DNA from: an uncultured Clostridia bacterium
GTDB taxonomy: Bacteria > Bacillota > Clostridia > Peptostreptococcales > Anaerovoracaceae
Length of the DNA stretch: 39,315 bases
Direction: 5' to 3'
Assembly: GCA_934234035.1 (NCBI GenBank)
Contig: CAKQHH010000015.1
Span: forward strand, 1-39,315
In this document: piece after piece, positions 25,955 to 34,402 of the stretch
Numbering within the stretch: the first letter of the stretch is position 1
Layout of the letters: each line of letters opens with the position of its first letter
Made by a program: the position numbers and the translations under genes
Notes under the pieces: model-generated
What the model was told of the DNA's origin: nothing
Seen by the model: only the letters and a program-made list of their open reading frames with translations
Database searches by the model: none

Positions 25955-27436
25955 ATGAGCAATCTTCATGAGGAATGCGGCATCTTCGGCATTTTCAGCG
26001 AAAACCGACAGAATGTTGCGGAGACGGTTTACTACGGGCTTTTCGCTTTGCAGCACCGGGGACAGGAAAGCTGCGGCATCGTGGTAAACGACGACGGAAT
26101 CTTCCGGAACTACAAGGACAACGGCCTTGCCCACGAGGTCTTCACTCGGCACGTGTTGGAGGATCTGGGGCCGGGAAATATGGCCATCGGACACGACCGC
26201 TACAGCACCACCGGTGCCAACGAGCGAATCAACGCCCAGCCGATTGTGGTCAACCACCACAAGGGACGCATGGCGCTGGCCCACAACGGAAACATCGTCA
26301 ACGCCTTCGAACTGCGTCAGGAATTGGAGCTGCAGGGTTCCATCTTCCACACCACCAACGATTCGGAGGTCATCGCCTATGTGATTACAAAGGAACGGAT
26401 TCAGAGCGAATCCATCGAGGAGGCACTGAACAAGGCCATGGGACGCATTGACGGCGCCTACTCCCTTCTGATTATGTCACCGCAGAAGATGATTGCCTGT
26501 CGGGACCCGTACGGCTTCCGCCCGCTGTGCTACGGCAAGCGAGAGGACGGTGCCTACATCGTAGCATCCGAGACCTGCGCTCTGGACGCGGTGGGGGCGG
26601 AATACATCCGGGACCTGGAGCCGGGTGAAATTCTGGTATTCAGCAAAGACGGCATCCAATCCATCCGGGACCACTGCGGGGAAAAGGAACATAAAATCTG
26701 CATTTTCGAGTACCTCTACTTTGCCCGTCCGGATTCCCAAATCGAGGGAAAGAGCGTTCACGAAGCACGGCGCAAAGCCGGTGCCCTGCTGGCCATGCAA
26801 TATCCGGTAGATGCGGACATCGTCATCGGGGTTCCGGATTCCGGTCTGGATGCGGCCATCGGCTACGCGGAGCAATCCGGAATTCCGTATGGAATGGGTT
26901 TTGTCAAGAACAAGTACATCGGCCGGACCTTTATCGCCCCTGGTCAGAAAAATCGAGAGGATAAGGTTCGCATCAAGCTGAACGTGATCCGGAACAGCGT
27001 TGCGGGAAAGCGGGTGGTATTGGTGGACGATTCGGTAGTTCGGGGAACCACCATCACCCGAATCATCCAGCTGGTTCGCTCTGCCGGCGCCACGGAGGTT
27101 CACGTCATGTCCTCTGCTCCTGCCTTCACCGACGCCTGCTACTACGGCGTGGATGTGGACACCAAGGAAAACCTCATCGCCTGCCAATGCGGCTACGATC
27201 AGGACAAAATCGCAAAGAAAATCGGTGCCGACAGCATGGGTTATCTGGATGTAAACACCCTGCACCTGATCATCGGCAATCGTCCGGGAGAAGGTTTCTG
27301 CAGCGCCTGCTTCGGAACCGGATACCCGACCCCGATCCCGACCGGTCAGAAGGACCGCTTCGAAGAGAAAATTAATGCCGATGCCCCGGCAAAGGAATCC
27401 GAAGAATCCTACGATAACTTCCTTCGGGTCGAATAG
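25955..27436 (+). CDS. purF: Amidophosphoribosyltransferase
   Basis: PurF makes phosphoribosylamine from PRPP and glutamine, the first step of purine synthesis. The 493 residues start with a seven-residue propeptide before C8 (EECGIFGIF), the glutamine-hydrolysing nucleophile, as in the Bacillus type. The phosphoribosyltransferase domain has the PRPP motif VVLVDDSVVRGTT. Cysteines suited to a [4Fe-4S] cluster occur in KICIFEY, IACQCG and FCSACFG. A TATAAT box lies at 25872-25877 but no good -35 box; no PurR box or purine riboswitch was recognised. It stands alone rather than in a pur operon. AAGGAG precedes the ATG. Confidence 0.96.
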   Translation: MSNLHEECGIFGIFSENRQNVAETVYYGLFALQHRGQESCGIVVNDDGIFRNYKDNGLAHEVFTRHVLEDLGPGNMAIGHDRYSTTGANERINAQPIVVNHHKGRMALAHNGNIVNAFELRQELELQGSIFHTTNDSEVIAYVITKERIQSESIEEALNKAMGRIDGAYSLLIMSPQKMIACRDPYGFRPLCYGKREDGAYIVASETCALDAVGAEYIRDLEPGEILVFSKDGIQSIRDHCGEKEHKICIFEYLYFARPDSQIEGKSVHEARRKAGALLAMQYPVDADIVIGVPDSGLDAAIGYAEQSGIPYGMGFVKNKYIGRTFIAPGQKNREDKVRIKLNVIRNSVAGKRVVLVDDSVVRGTTITRIIQLVRSAGATEVHVMSSAPAFTDACYYGVDVDTKENLIACQCGYDQDKIAKKIGADSMGYLDVNTLHLIIGNRPGEGFCSACFGTGYPTPIPTGQKDRFEEKINADAPAKESEESYDNFLRVE

Positions 27437-27447
27437 TGCATAAAAAC

Positions 27448-27491
27448 AATCCGCCTCACCGGACGTTTCCGATGAAGCGGATTCTTTTTTT
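27448..27491 (+). terminator. Intrinsic terminator after purF, likely bidirectional
   Basis: Outer stem AATCCGC (27448-27454) with GCGGATT (27477-27483), a partly paired inner stem, then CTTTTTTT. On the minus strand the stem is followed by GTTTTTA, so it can also stop the converging rarD transcript. Confidence 0.85.
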
Positions 27492-27502
27492 ATGAAATTC
27501 TT

Positions 27503-28399
27503 TTACGCATTCGGACGGGTATCCCGGAACTCTCCTACAGTAAAAAATACCAGCCCAATCCATATAATTCCGAAGGCCATGAACTGAACGCTGTCGGCGT
27601 GCTCGTGGTACAGCAAGATGCCGAGGATCATCTGCATGGTAGGACTAATGTACTCTACCAGGCCCAGGATGAACATGGATGTTTTCTGAGCGCCGGCGCT
27701 GAAGAGCATCAGGGGCACCGCGGTGCAGAATCCGCAGAGAAGCAACAACACCACCTGATACGGAGCGCCCACTGCGAAAGCACCCTTTCCGCTGATTTCC
27801 TGATACAGGATGATTGCCAGGGCGATAGGCGCCAGGAACATGGTCTCGTAAATCATGGACAGCACCGGATCGATGGTGACGGAGCGCTTGATGGCGGCGT
27901 AGACGGAGAATGTCAGTGCCAACCCCAGCGCAACGGTAGGGATCTGGTGGAAGTGAACCAGCATGACCAGCACCGCTGCCAGGGCAAAGATCATAGCGAT
28001 GATCTTGTACTTCGTCACCCGTTCACGGAACAGGATGATGCCCAGCAGACATACCATCAGCGGCTCGATGTAGTATCCCAGGCTGGTCTGGAGAATGAAT
28101 CCCGCATTCACCGCCCAAATGTAGGTGGACCAGTTGATGGTGATGATGATTCCGGCGATGACCAGCGTTTGAACGGTCTTTCGGTCTTCCTTCAGCGGCG
28201 CCCAGATTTCCTTCCAGGTGTAATTCTTGCGCGCCAGCAGCAGCGCCGTCAGGAGCACCATCAGCACCCGATAGAGAATGATTACCGATGAACTGATGGG
28301 AATCAAGGATTTCCAATAGATGGGCAGCACGCCCCAGATGACCATGCAGAAGACCACCTGAAGAATTCCCTTCCGATATCGTGATTGTTCTTTTGTCAT
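27503..28399 (-). CDS. rarD: RarD-type EamA permease
   Basis: A 298-residue membrane protein with ten hydrophobic segments from two EamA repeats, of the RarD subgroup of the drug/metabolite transporter superfamily (start KGILQVVFCMVIWGVLPIYWK; AVNAGFILQTSLGYYIEPL in the middle). Substrate unknown. A longer frame exists, but the ATG at 28399 has AGGGGG eight bases upstream. It converges with purF. Confidence 0.87.
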   Translation of the reverse strand: MTKEQSRYRKGILQVVFCMVIWGVLPIYWKSLIPISSSVIILYRVLMVLLTALLLARKNYTWKEIWAPLKEDRKTVQTLVIAGIIITINWSTYIWAVNAGFILQTSLGYYIEPLMVCLLGIILFRERVTKYKIIAMIFALAAVLVMLVHFHQIPTVALGLALTFSVYAAIKRSVTIDPVLSMIYETMFLAPIALAIILYQEISGKGAFAVGAPYQVVLLLLCGFCTAVPLMLFSAGAQKTSMFILGLVEYISPTMQMILGILLYHEHADSVQFMAFGIIWIGLVFFTVGEFRDTRPNA

Positions 28400-28581
28400 T
28401 TTTGATTCCCCCTCTTTGTTTTTTCTCTGAAAAAGTCCCATGCGTCCCATTATATGCTGGACTTTTGAATATTGCAATGGTATCCTTGTTAGGCTATTTG
28501 GAAGAATCGTATTCAAAAAAACAAACCGTGGAAGCCATGGTTTGAAAAAATATAAATCATTAAATTGTGGGGGTTTTTGCC

Positions 28582-29229
28582 GTGGAAGATATTTTGTTTT
28601 TTCTGGAGATTATGGGAACCGTTGCCTTCGCCATTTCCGGTGCCGTGCTGGGCATCCGAAAGCGCATGGATATTTTCGGCGTGGCCATTCTGGGACTCAC
28701 CACCGGTGTGGGCGGCGGAATCATCCGGGATTTGATTGTGGGCAACAATCCGCCCCTCACCTTTCAGGACCCGGTGTATCTGATGGTGTCCGTCATCACT
28801 TCCATCATCGTATTCCTTCCGGCCATCCGGACGTGGATTTTCCGGGAAACCCGGTTCTACGAAACGCTGATGCTGCTGTTCGATTCCATCGGACTGGGCA
28901 TCTTCACCGTGAACGGAATTCAAACCGCTTACCAATCCACCAACATTCACGGCATCATCCTGTTGGCCTTCGTGGGCGTTATTACCGGATGCGGCGGCGG
29001 CGTTCTGCGGGATATGATGGCCGGAGACCGCCCGTACATCTTCGTCAAGCACTTCTACGCCAGCGCTTCCCTGCTGGGTGCTTTGGCGTGCATCCTTCTC
29101 TGGAACCGAATCGGCTACGGCGGAGCCATGCTGCTGGGCGCCACATTAATTGTGGTTCTCCGGCTTCTGGCCGCTCGAAATCACTGGAGCCTTCCGAAAG
29201 CAGACCTTCCGGAAAATCCGGAGGATTAA
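28582..29229 (+). CDS. TRIC-type cation channel family protein (UPF0126)
   Basis: A 215-residue membrane protein made of two UPF0126 repeats of three helices each. Each has the glycine-rich motif GxGGGIIRD (GVGGGIIRDLIVG near 42; GCGGGVLRDMMAG near 137) that lines the pore of bacterial TRIC potassium channels. The start is uncertain: GTG at 28582 has GGGGG eight bases upstream; GTG at 28567 would add five residues. It is read away from rarD. Confidence 0.88.
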   Translation: MEDILFFLEIMGTVAFAISGAVLGIRKRMDIFGVAILGLTTGVGGGIIRDLIVGNNPPLTFQDPVYLMVSVITSIIVFLPAIRTWIFRETRFYETLMLLFDSIGLGIFTVNGIQTAYQSTNIHGIILLAFVGVITGCGGGVLRDMMAGDRPYIFVKHFYASASLLGALACILLWNRIGYGGAMLLGATLIVVLRLLAARNHWSLPKADLPENPED

Positions 29230-29262
29230 CGCGCTTGCTTCCGTAATTTCCCTTTCGCCGGA

Positions 29263-29991
29263 TTACGCCACCAGGGTGCTGACCCACACCAAAGCGAAAC
29301 CAATAACCACACTGGTCAGGGACTCCCGCAAATGCTCCCGGGTACGGAACACGTGGGGTGTCAGCTCGGAGAATACAATGTAGAGAATCATGCCCGTGGC
29401 GATGCTTACCATGGTCAGGGTCAGAACCTCCGACAAGTGCACCTCAATCATATTCATCAGCACGCCGCCGAAGAGGGTGGACAGGGTTACCGACGCCAGA
29501 AGGACGTACCGCTCGCTGCGCTTCCGCTCCTCCATGGTGGAATCGATCAGCATTCCCATCGGGATGTTGTGCATGGCGATGCCCAGGGCAAAAATAATCC
29601 CGTCGGACATGGAATTCATGGCGATGCTGTACACCGACATTCCTTCCACTATATTATGGAGGATTACCGCCATCGCCGAAATGATTCCGATGTGGGCAGC
29701 ATTCTCATGATCGTGAGTCTCCTCCGTGTCGTGGTGATCCGGGATGAACAGGTCCAACACCTTCAGCATGGCGATGCCCACTGCCAGCATACCCAGGCTG
29801 TATCCCCGGCCTTGCGCCTCCACCAATTCGTGCACCTCCGGGAACAAATCAAAGAGCAGCAGTGCCGCCAGCGCACCCAGCGCCAAAGCCATGGACAGGT
29901 GCTCCATCTTTTCCGTATCTTTAATCAAATGCGTCGCCAAGGCTCCCAGCAAAATGGAGAACCCGGCAACTGCGGTAATCATCAATTCCAT
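29263..29991 (-). CDS. ZIP family metal transporter
   Basis: A 242-residue, eight-helix transporter of zinc or similar divalent metals. The histidine-rich loop HHDTEETHDHE lies near residue 85, and the metal-binding helices read HNIVEGMSVY and HNIPMGML, the ZIP signature. Family members import zinc, iron or manganese. AAGGAAG precedes the ATG. It is a single gene with a strong promoter (30080-30108) and a DtxR-like inverted repeat over the start of transcription, so metal control is likely. It converges on the TRIC gene. Confidence 0.9.
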   Translation of the reverse strand: MELMITAVAGFSILLGALATHLIKDTEKMEHLSMALALGALAALLLFDLFPEVHELVEAQGRGYSLGMLAVGIAMLKVLDLFIPDHHDTEETHDHENAAHIGIISAMAVILHNIVEGMSVYSIAMNSMSDGIIFALGIAMHNIPMGMLIDSTMEERKRSERYVLLASVTLSTLFGGVLMNMIEVHLSEVLTLTMVSIATGMILYIVFSELTPHVFRTREHLRESLTSVVIGFALVWVSTLVA

Positions 29992-30054
29992 TCGTTACTT
30001 CCTTTTACAATTATCATCTGCTATTACTGCACCCCCACCATCGGGATGGGGTAA

Positions 30055-30082
30055 AATAATCCTATCTACCAACTAGGTTATT
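30055..30082 (-). promoter_or_regulatory. DtxR-like operator at the ZIP promoter
   Basis: Inverted repeat AATAATCCTA (30055-30064) and TAGGTTATT (30074-30082), reaching from the -10 box past the start of transcription. The half-site TAGGTTA resembles sites of DtxR/IdeR/MntR-type metal regulators. Confidence 0.5.
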
Positions 30083-30108
30083 ATATGTAGCCGCCGTCCA
30101 TCTGTCAA
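30080..30108 (-). promoter_or_regulatory. ZIP gene promoter
   Basis: Minus strand TTGACA (30103-30108), 17 bases, TATAAT (30080-30085): a full consensus. Confidence 0.8.
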
Positions 30109-30165
30109 GTTTCGGATTCCGGAGACGTCCGGTTCTCCCCTTCCAAAAAAATTCTTTTTCTGCCC

Positions 30166-30195
30166 TTGACGCAAGTCCGCCTCCTATTATATAAT
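30166..30195 (+). promoter_or_regulatory. Second yitT promoter
   Basis: TTGACG (30166-30171), 18 bases, TATAAT (30190-30195). Transcription should start near 30202, 120 bases before the ATG. Confidence 0.75.
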
Positions 30196-30241
30196 TTCTC
30201 GGTAAATCAATATGGAAAATGTATTAAGCATTTGCTTCGAT

Positions 30242-30284
30242 CCACGTCTGTCAGGGAAAATTCCTGATGCGTGGTCTTTTTTTT
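30242..30284 (+). terminator. Intrinsic terminator inside the yitT leader (attenuator candidate)
   Basis: CCACG (30242-30246) and TCAGG (30251-30255) pair with CCTGA (30263-30267) and CGTGG (30270-30274), followed by TC and eight T. It sits between promoter and gene, 38 bases before the ATG. It either attenuates yitT or ends a small RNA of about 80 bases. The 40 bases before it match no riboswitch I know. Confidence 0.65.
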
Positions 30285-30321
30285 CGCAATAAATGCGATA
30301 CGAGATTAAGGAGGTCATCTC

Positions 30322-31206
30322 ATGAAGTCATCATCCCTTTTCAGTCTTCGATTTCTCCGAAATGTACTGATTATCATCTTCGGAAACTTCATCTACGCCG
30401 TGGGCGTCGTTTTCTTTATCCTTCCATCCGGTCTGATTACCGGCGGCACCACCGGTATCGGTTTGATCATGAACCACTTCACCGGCATGGATATTTCCAT
30501 CTTCGTGGGCATCTTCAATGTGGCCATGTTCCTGCTGGGCGCTCTCATCCTGGGAAAGGAATTTGCCCTCACCACACTGGTGAGCACCATTTTCTACCCC
30601 CTGCTCCTGGGCATCCTGCAGCGGGCCGTGGGCGGCTTCATTCTGACACAGGATCTGTTCCTCAGCGCCCTCTTCGGCGGCCTGTGCATCGGCATTTCCC
30701 TGGCGATGATCATCCGGCTGGGGGCCAGCACCGGCGGCATGGATATTCCGCCTCTGGTCCTGCAGAAACTCTTCCGGATTCCCGTATCCGTCAGCCTGTA
30801 CGTATTTGATTTTATCATCCTGATCGGCCAGATGCTCTTCTCCGACAAGGACACCAGCCTCTACGGCATCATTTTGGTTATCGTGTACACCATGACCCTG
30901 GACAAACTGCTGGCGCTGGGCACCGCCAAAACCAAATTGGAAATCGTCACCAAACACTCCGAGGAGATGAAGGATGCCATTCTGGCAGACATCGACCGGG
31001 GCGTCACCCTGCTGCACGGAAAGACCGGTTACCTGGGCATTGAAACCGATGTGCTTTCCTGCGTCATCTCTCCTCGAGAGCTGTACCGCACGGAGAAGGT
31101 GGTTCACGAGGTGGATCCCAATGCCTTCATCGTGCTGAGCAAGGTGAGCAGCGTCACCGGCCGAGGCTTTACGAAAGAGAAAAAATACATCCCGAAGAAC
31201 TCCTAG
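30322..31206 (+). CDS. YitT family membrane protein (second copy)
   Basis: A 294-residue paralogue of the gene at 15192-16085 with the same plan: FGNFIYAVGVVFFILPSGLITGGTTGIGL at the front, five or six hydrophobic segments, GASTGGMDIPPL in the middle, and a C-terminal DUF2179 domain (about 205-290). Function is unknown. AAGGAGG lies before the ATG. Unlike the first copy it has its own promoter and a terminator-bearing leader. Confidence 0.87.
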   Translation: MKSSSLFSLRFLRNVLIIIFGNFIYAVGVVFFILPSGLITGGTTGIGLIMNHFTGMDISIFVGIFNVAMFLLGALILGKEFALTTLVSTIFYPLLLGILQRAVGGFILTQDLFLSALFGGLCIGISLAMIIRLGASTGGMDIPPLVLQKLFRIPVSVSLYVFDFIILIGQMLFSDKDTSLYGIILVIVYTMTLDKLLALGTAKTKLEIVTKHSEEMKDAILADIDRGVTLLHGKTGYLGIETDVLSCVISPRELYRTEKVVHEVDPNAFIVLSKVSSVTGRGFTKEKKYIPKNS

Positions 31207-31269
31207 GTCCTTCCGGCACAGTAACACCGAAAAAAAGTTCTTTTTCAACTGACAGTACTCTTTCGAGTG

Positions 31270-31298
31270 TTGTTGCATTGTTCTTGAATTGATACAAT
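31270..31298 (+). promoter_or_regulatory. Promoter of the secreted protein gene
   Basis: TTGTTG (31270-31275), 17 bases, TACAAT (31293-31298), about 70 bases before the ATG. Confidence 0.6.
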
Positions 31299-31368
31299 CC
31301 GGTTAAGAAGTACGTCTCCCCTTCTCTAGGAAGAACGGCAGGTTCAGGCACCTGCAGGAGGAACCGAT

Positions 31369-33177
31369 ATGAAAAAGAACACAAAGAAACGAAGGACGAT
31401 TCGTCGTCTGCTGATCGCCACCGCGTTTGCGCTCCTGATGATTCCGGCATCGGTTTCCGCAGATGTTGTGGGGAAAAAGATTACACGAGAGTACACACCG
31501 AATAAACAAAATCCGTTGTCAAAAATCGAATACACCTATCGAAGCGACGGAAAATTCGATATGGTCCTTACCTTCGATATTGTTGCAGCGGAATACGCTG
31601 TGTGGCATGTGGATAATGCCCGGGACTATGTCCTCGAGGTTTATTCCAAAACCCAGAACAACCAGCTCATCGGATCCCAGATTATCAATGCTCCGGACAT
31701 TCGAAAATTGAACGGAAAACTCGTCTATGATTTCAAGGATGCACAGAAGGTCCCGATAGTCCGGCCGGAAGAAGAGCTTTCCATCAGCTTTAAATTCTAT
31801 AGTGACTACAACAACGATCAATATGCGAACTACGGCAACAACTTCCAGCCGCGAACGGTGCAGGCACCGAAAAAACCGGAAGCACCGAATCCAAACCTTC
31901 TGGATAAAATGACCGGATACGGCCAGGTGGAAAAGATGGATTCGGACGGTACCGAATACACGGAAGTGTACGCCACCTTCCGCGGCACGCAGGGGCCGAA
32001 CGCCGGCGAAACGCTCTACGCGTATAACCTGGACGACAAGAGCATTTACGGATCGTCCAAGAGCAGAACCGTAAAGGTATGGATCTACCGGGATAAGATA
32101 AGACCATTCAACATCGCGGATCAGAGCCCGCGCCGCTGGATGCTGGTTTCCGCAAAGGATCCGAATACGGCTGCACAAATTGCGGAAGCAAGTGCTTCCC
32201 ATGCGAAATCCTTGGCCTTTGACTCGCCGGCGAAGATCAGCTTAGAGATGGAAGATGTCTATCGATTCGGCAGCACATCTACCCGCTACGACCAAGCGAC
32301 GGTTGCCGTATACAAGGACAAAAATCACAATACCGGATATGCGGACGGAGTGGAAATCTATAACTACGTAAAGGGCAAGGGAGAAGCGGATCTTTACCAG
32401 GAGTTCAGCTTTGATTCGGGGAAAGACCACGGCAAATTCAATCTCACCGGACTGCTTCCGGGAACCACCCGGTACTACACCGTTCACACCATTCGGTACA
32501 AGAATGGCTTGGAATACAATTACTGGGACGGATATTACTACACCGTACGTACCGAGAATTTCAAAGCACCGGGCTTCTCCTCAGTAAAGATGGGACCGAA
32601 GCAGGTAAAGATGCTGATAAAGGTTCCGGAGGATCAGCGGGCAAAGGGATTGTCCACCATGTACGTATACCGGGGTAGCAAGAAGATTAAGACCATCAAG
32701 AGCAACGGTAAGGCGACCATCACATTCACCTACAGCGCGAAGAAGGCCAACTCCTACAAGTACAAGGTGAAAGCGGTGTGCGCGAAGAAGACCAGCATTA
32801 CCAAGTCCACTTCCGCAAAGAAGCCGAAGAGCAACACCTACAAAAGGCCGGGACGTCTGAACAGCAATATCAATCAGATTACACCATACGCAACGGCGAA
32901 ATTCGTCCCATGGCAGATTTCTTACTACGATAAGAAAATCAAGGTGACGGGATACATCGTGAACAACCGGATGTTCAAGATGAAGAAGTACAAATTCAAG
33001 GTCTACGTGTACAACAACAACAAGAAAATTGCCACAAAGACCGTGACGTACAAGAACATCAAGAAGTATGCGAAGAAAAAGGTCACCATCACCATCAAGA
33101 CCAAGAAGAAACCGGATTTCGTCAACTACTCCATCGGCTGGGGTACATCCAACGTATCGACCAAATGGGGATGGTAG
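31369..33177 (+). CDS. Secreted lysine-rich protein of unknown function
   Basis: A 602-residue protein I do not recognise. It starts with a clear signal peptide: basic KKNTKKRRTIRR, hydrophobic LLIATAFALLMIP, and an ASVSA cleavage site near residue 31. The mature part is rich in Tyr, Asn and Lys and looks like a chain of beta-sandwich domains. A fibronectin III-like stretch ends near residue 395 (LTGLLPGTTRYYTVHTIRY), another similar unit follows at about 400-470, and the last 170 residues are strongly basic. There is no LPXTG, SLH or choline-binding motif, so it is either free or held by charge. GGAGG lies before the ATG. It is a single gene with its own promoter and terminator. Confidence 0.82.
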   Translation: MKKNTKKRRTIRRLLIATAFALLMIPASVSADVVGKKITREYTPNKQNPLSKIEYTYRSDGKFDMVLTFDIVAAEYAVWHVDNARDYVLEVYSKTQNNQLIGSQIINAPDIRKLNGKLVYDFKDAQKVPIVRPEEELSISFKFYSDYNNDQYANYGNNFQPRTVQAPKKPEAPNPNLLDKMTGYGQVEKMDSDGTEYTEVYATFRGTQGPNAGETLYAYNLDDKSIYGSSKSRTVKVWIYRDKIRPFNIADQSPRRWMLVSAKDPNTAAQIAEASASHAKSLAFDSPAKISLEMEDVYRFGSTSTRYDQATVAVYKDKNHNTGYADGVEIYNYVKGKGEADLYQEFSFDSGKDHGKFNLTGLLPGTTRYYTVHTIRYKNGLEYNYWDGYYYTVRTENFKAPGFSSVKMGPKQVKMLIKVPEDQRAKGLSTMYVYRGSKKIKTIKSNGKATITFTYSAKKANSYKYKVKAVCAKKTSITKSTSAKKPKSNTYKRPGRLNSNINQITPYATAKFVPWQISYYDKKIKVTGYIVNNRMFKMKKYKFKVYVYNNNKKIATKTVTYKNIKKYAKKKVTITIKTKKKPDFVNYSIGWGTSNVSTKWGW

Positions 33178-33217
33178 TTCGGCAAAAACAAGATGGAACC
33201 CACTAACGGAATAAACG

Positions 33218-33261
33218 AAATGAAGAGGCTGTTCCCTTCCGGGGGAGCAGCCTCTTCATTT
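33218..33261. terminator. Bidirectional terminator between convergent genes
   Basis: A 14-base perfect stem (33218-33231 with 33248-33261), extended inward, lies between the secreted protein gene and the patatin gene. Flanking T runs are weak. Confidence 0.7.
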
Positions 33262-33276
33262 GCGTATATTTCATTT

Positions 33277-34176
33277 CTACTGTTCCAGATACTTCCGAAT
33301 CTTCGGCATCATCGCCTGTGCCCGCTTCCGCCCCTCTTTATAGGTGCGGTCCATGTGCGCCACATTGTGCTCCGTCCGGCTGATGTCCAGTTCTTTTTCC
33401 GGATAGATGACACAGAGTTCTCCTTTGGATCCCAGCTGATGGACCATTTTCTTGGACCGATTGTACACCACGTGACGGTTCCGAAGGCTGGCCGCAACCT
33501 GCGGATATTTGTGGAGGAGCAATCCGTAAAGGTGATCGTGCCCGGTGGGCGCCTTGACGTAATCCTTCGGCCGAGTCAGCACTGTGACAATCCGGTCGTA
33601 CCCCTGGTTCCGTGCGTACTGCACCGGAATGGAATCGCTGATGCCGCCATCCAGCAAGCTGTATCCATCGATATGCACCGCACGGGATACCACCGGCATG
33701 GATGCGCTGGCTCTCACCCACTCCAGCGCGGCATCGTTCAGTTCCGGCAGCTCCTTATATACCGGCTTCCCGGTTCGGGTATCGGTACACACTACGACGA
33801 ACCGGCTGGGATCGTTGTCATAGGTTTCCTTATCCATCACATCCAGTTCCCTCGGCAAGGTGTGGTAGCAGAACTCCGCCCCGTACAGATCTCCGGTCTT
33901 CATCAGAGAGCGCAAGCTGCAATACCGCCAATCCTTTGCGAATCGCCGGTTATAACGGATAACCCGTCCCGGCTGATGGGACTTGTAGTTGCAGCCGAAT
34001 GCCGCACCGGCGGAGACGCCGATGACCGCATCAAAATGAATGTTGTTTTCCATCAGCACGTCGATAACTCCCGCGCTGAAAATGCCTCGCATGGCACCGC
34101 CCTCCAGAACCAACGCGGTTCGATGCTTGCCGTTATTCTCTTTTTTCGAAATCGTTTCTTTTGTATACATATTCAC
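33277..34176 (-). CDS. Patatin-like phospholipase
   Basis: A 299-residue patatin-family serine lipid acyl hydrolase. The oxyanion hole is EGGAMRGIFSAG (25-36), the nucleophile S55 in GVSAG and the catalytic aspartate D176 in DGGISDSIPV, so both dyad residues are present. There is no signal peptide; it belongs to the YjjU/RssA-like intracellular group. The start is a GTG at 34176 with AGGGGA six or seven bases upstream; an ATG two codons later is less well spaced. It is read away from the ABC-F gene. Confidence 0.9.
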   Translation of the reverse strand: MNMYTKETISKKENNGKHRTALVLEGGAMRGIFSAGVIDVLMENNIHFDAVIGVSAGAAFGCNYKSHQPGRVIRYNRRFAKDWRYCSLRSLMKTGDLYGAEFCYHTLPRELDVMDKETYDNDPSRFVVVCTDTRTGKPVYKELPELNDAALEWVRASASMPVVSRAVHIDGYSLLDGGISDSIPVQYARNQGYDRIVTVLTRPKDYVKAPTGHDHLYGLLLHKYPQVAASLRNRHVVYNRSKKMVHQLGSKGELCVIYPEKELDISRTEHNVAHMDRTYKEGRKRAQAMMPKIRKYLEQ

Positions 34177-34277
34177 TGTTATTCCCCTAGAATTCCGCTC
34201 TCAAACAATTTAGTCAATATTATAACATAGTTTTTATGAAATAGAACTAAATTTATAAGTTTTTTGTGTGAATTTTG

Positions 34278-34306
34278 TTGACATGCATGGTATACCCGTA
34301 TACATT
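34278..34306 (+). promoter_or_regulatory. ABC-F gene promoter with GTATAC pair
   Basis: TTGACA (34278-34283), 17 bases, TACATT (34301-34306). The spacer holds GTATACCCGTATAC (34290-34303), two palindromic hexamers, similar to the TATAC core of many GntR-family sites. A second possible -10 box TATAAT lies near 34356. Confidence 0.55.
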
Positions 34307-34402
34307 ACCATTGAAGAGAATAAGTCCGGTCTTGTTTTTCCTCCTTCGTTTCATATATAATGTAGAAGATTGTGATTTCAAAAATGAAAGGAATATATAT
34401 TT

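Larger units (their letters stand above)
29992..30321. other. Divergent control region between the ZIP and second yitT genes
   Basis: No gene in these 330 bases. They hold the ZIP promoter and operator, the second yitT promoter and a leader with an intrinsic terminator. A GC-rich inverted repeat (about 30031-30050, CCCCCACCATCGGGATGGGG) lies in the ZIP leader. Confidence 0.6.
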
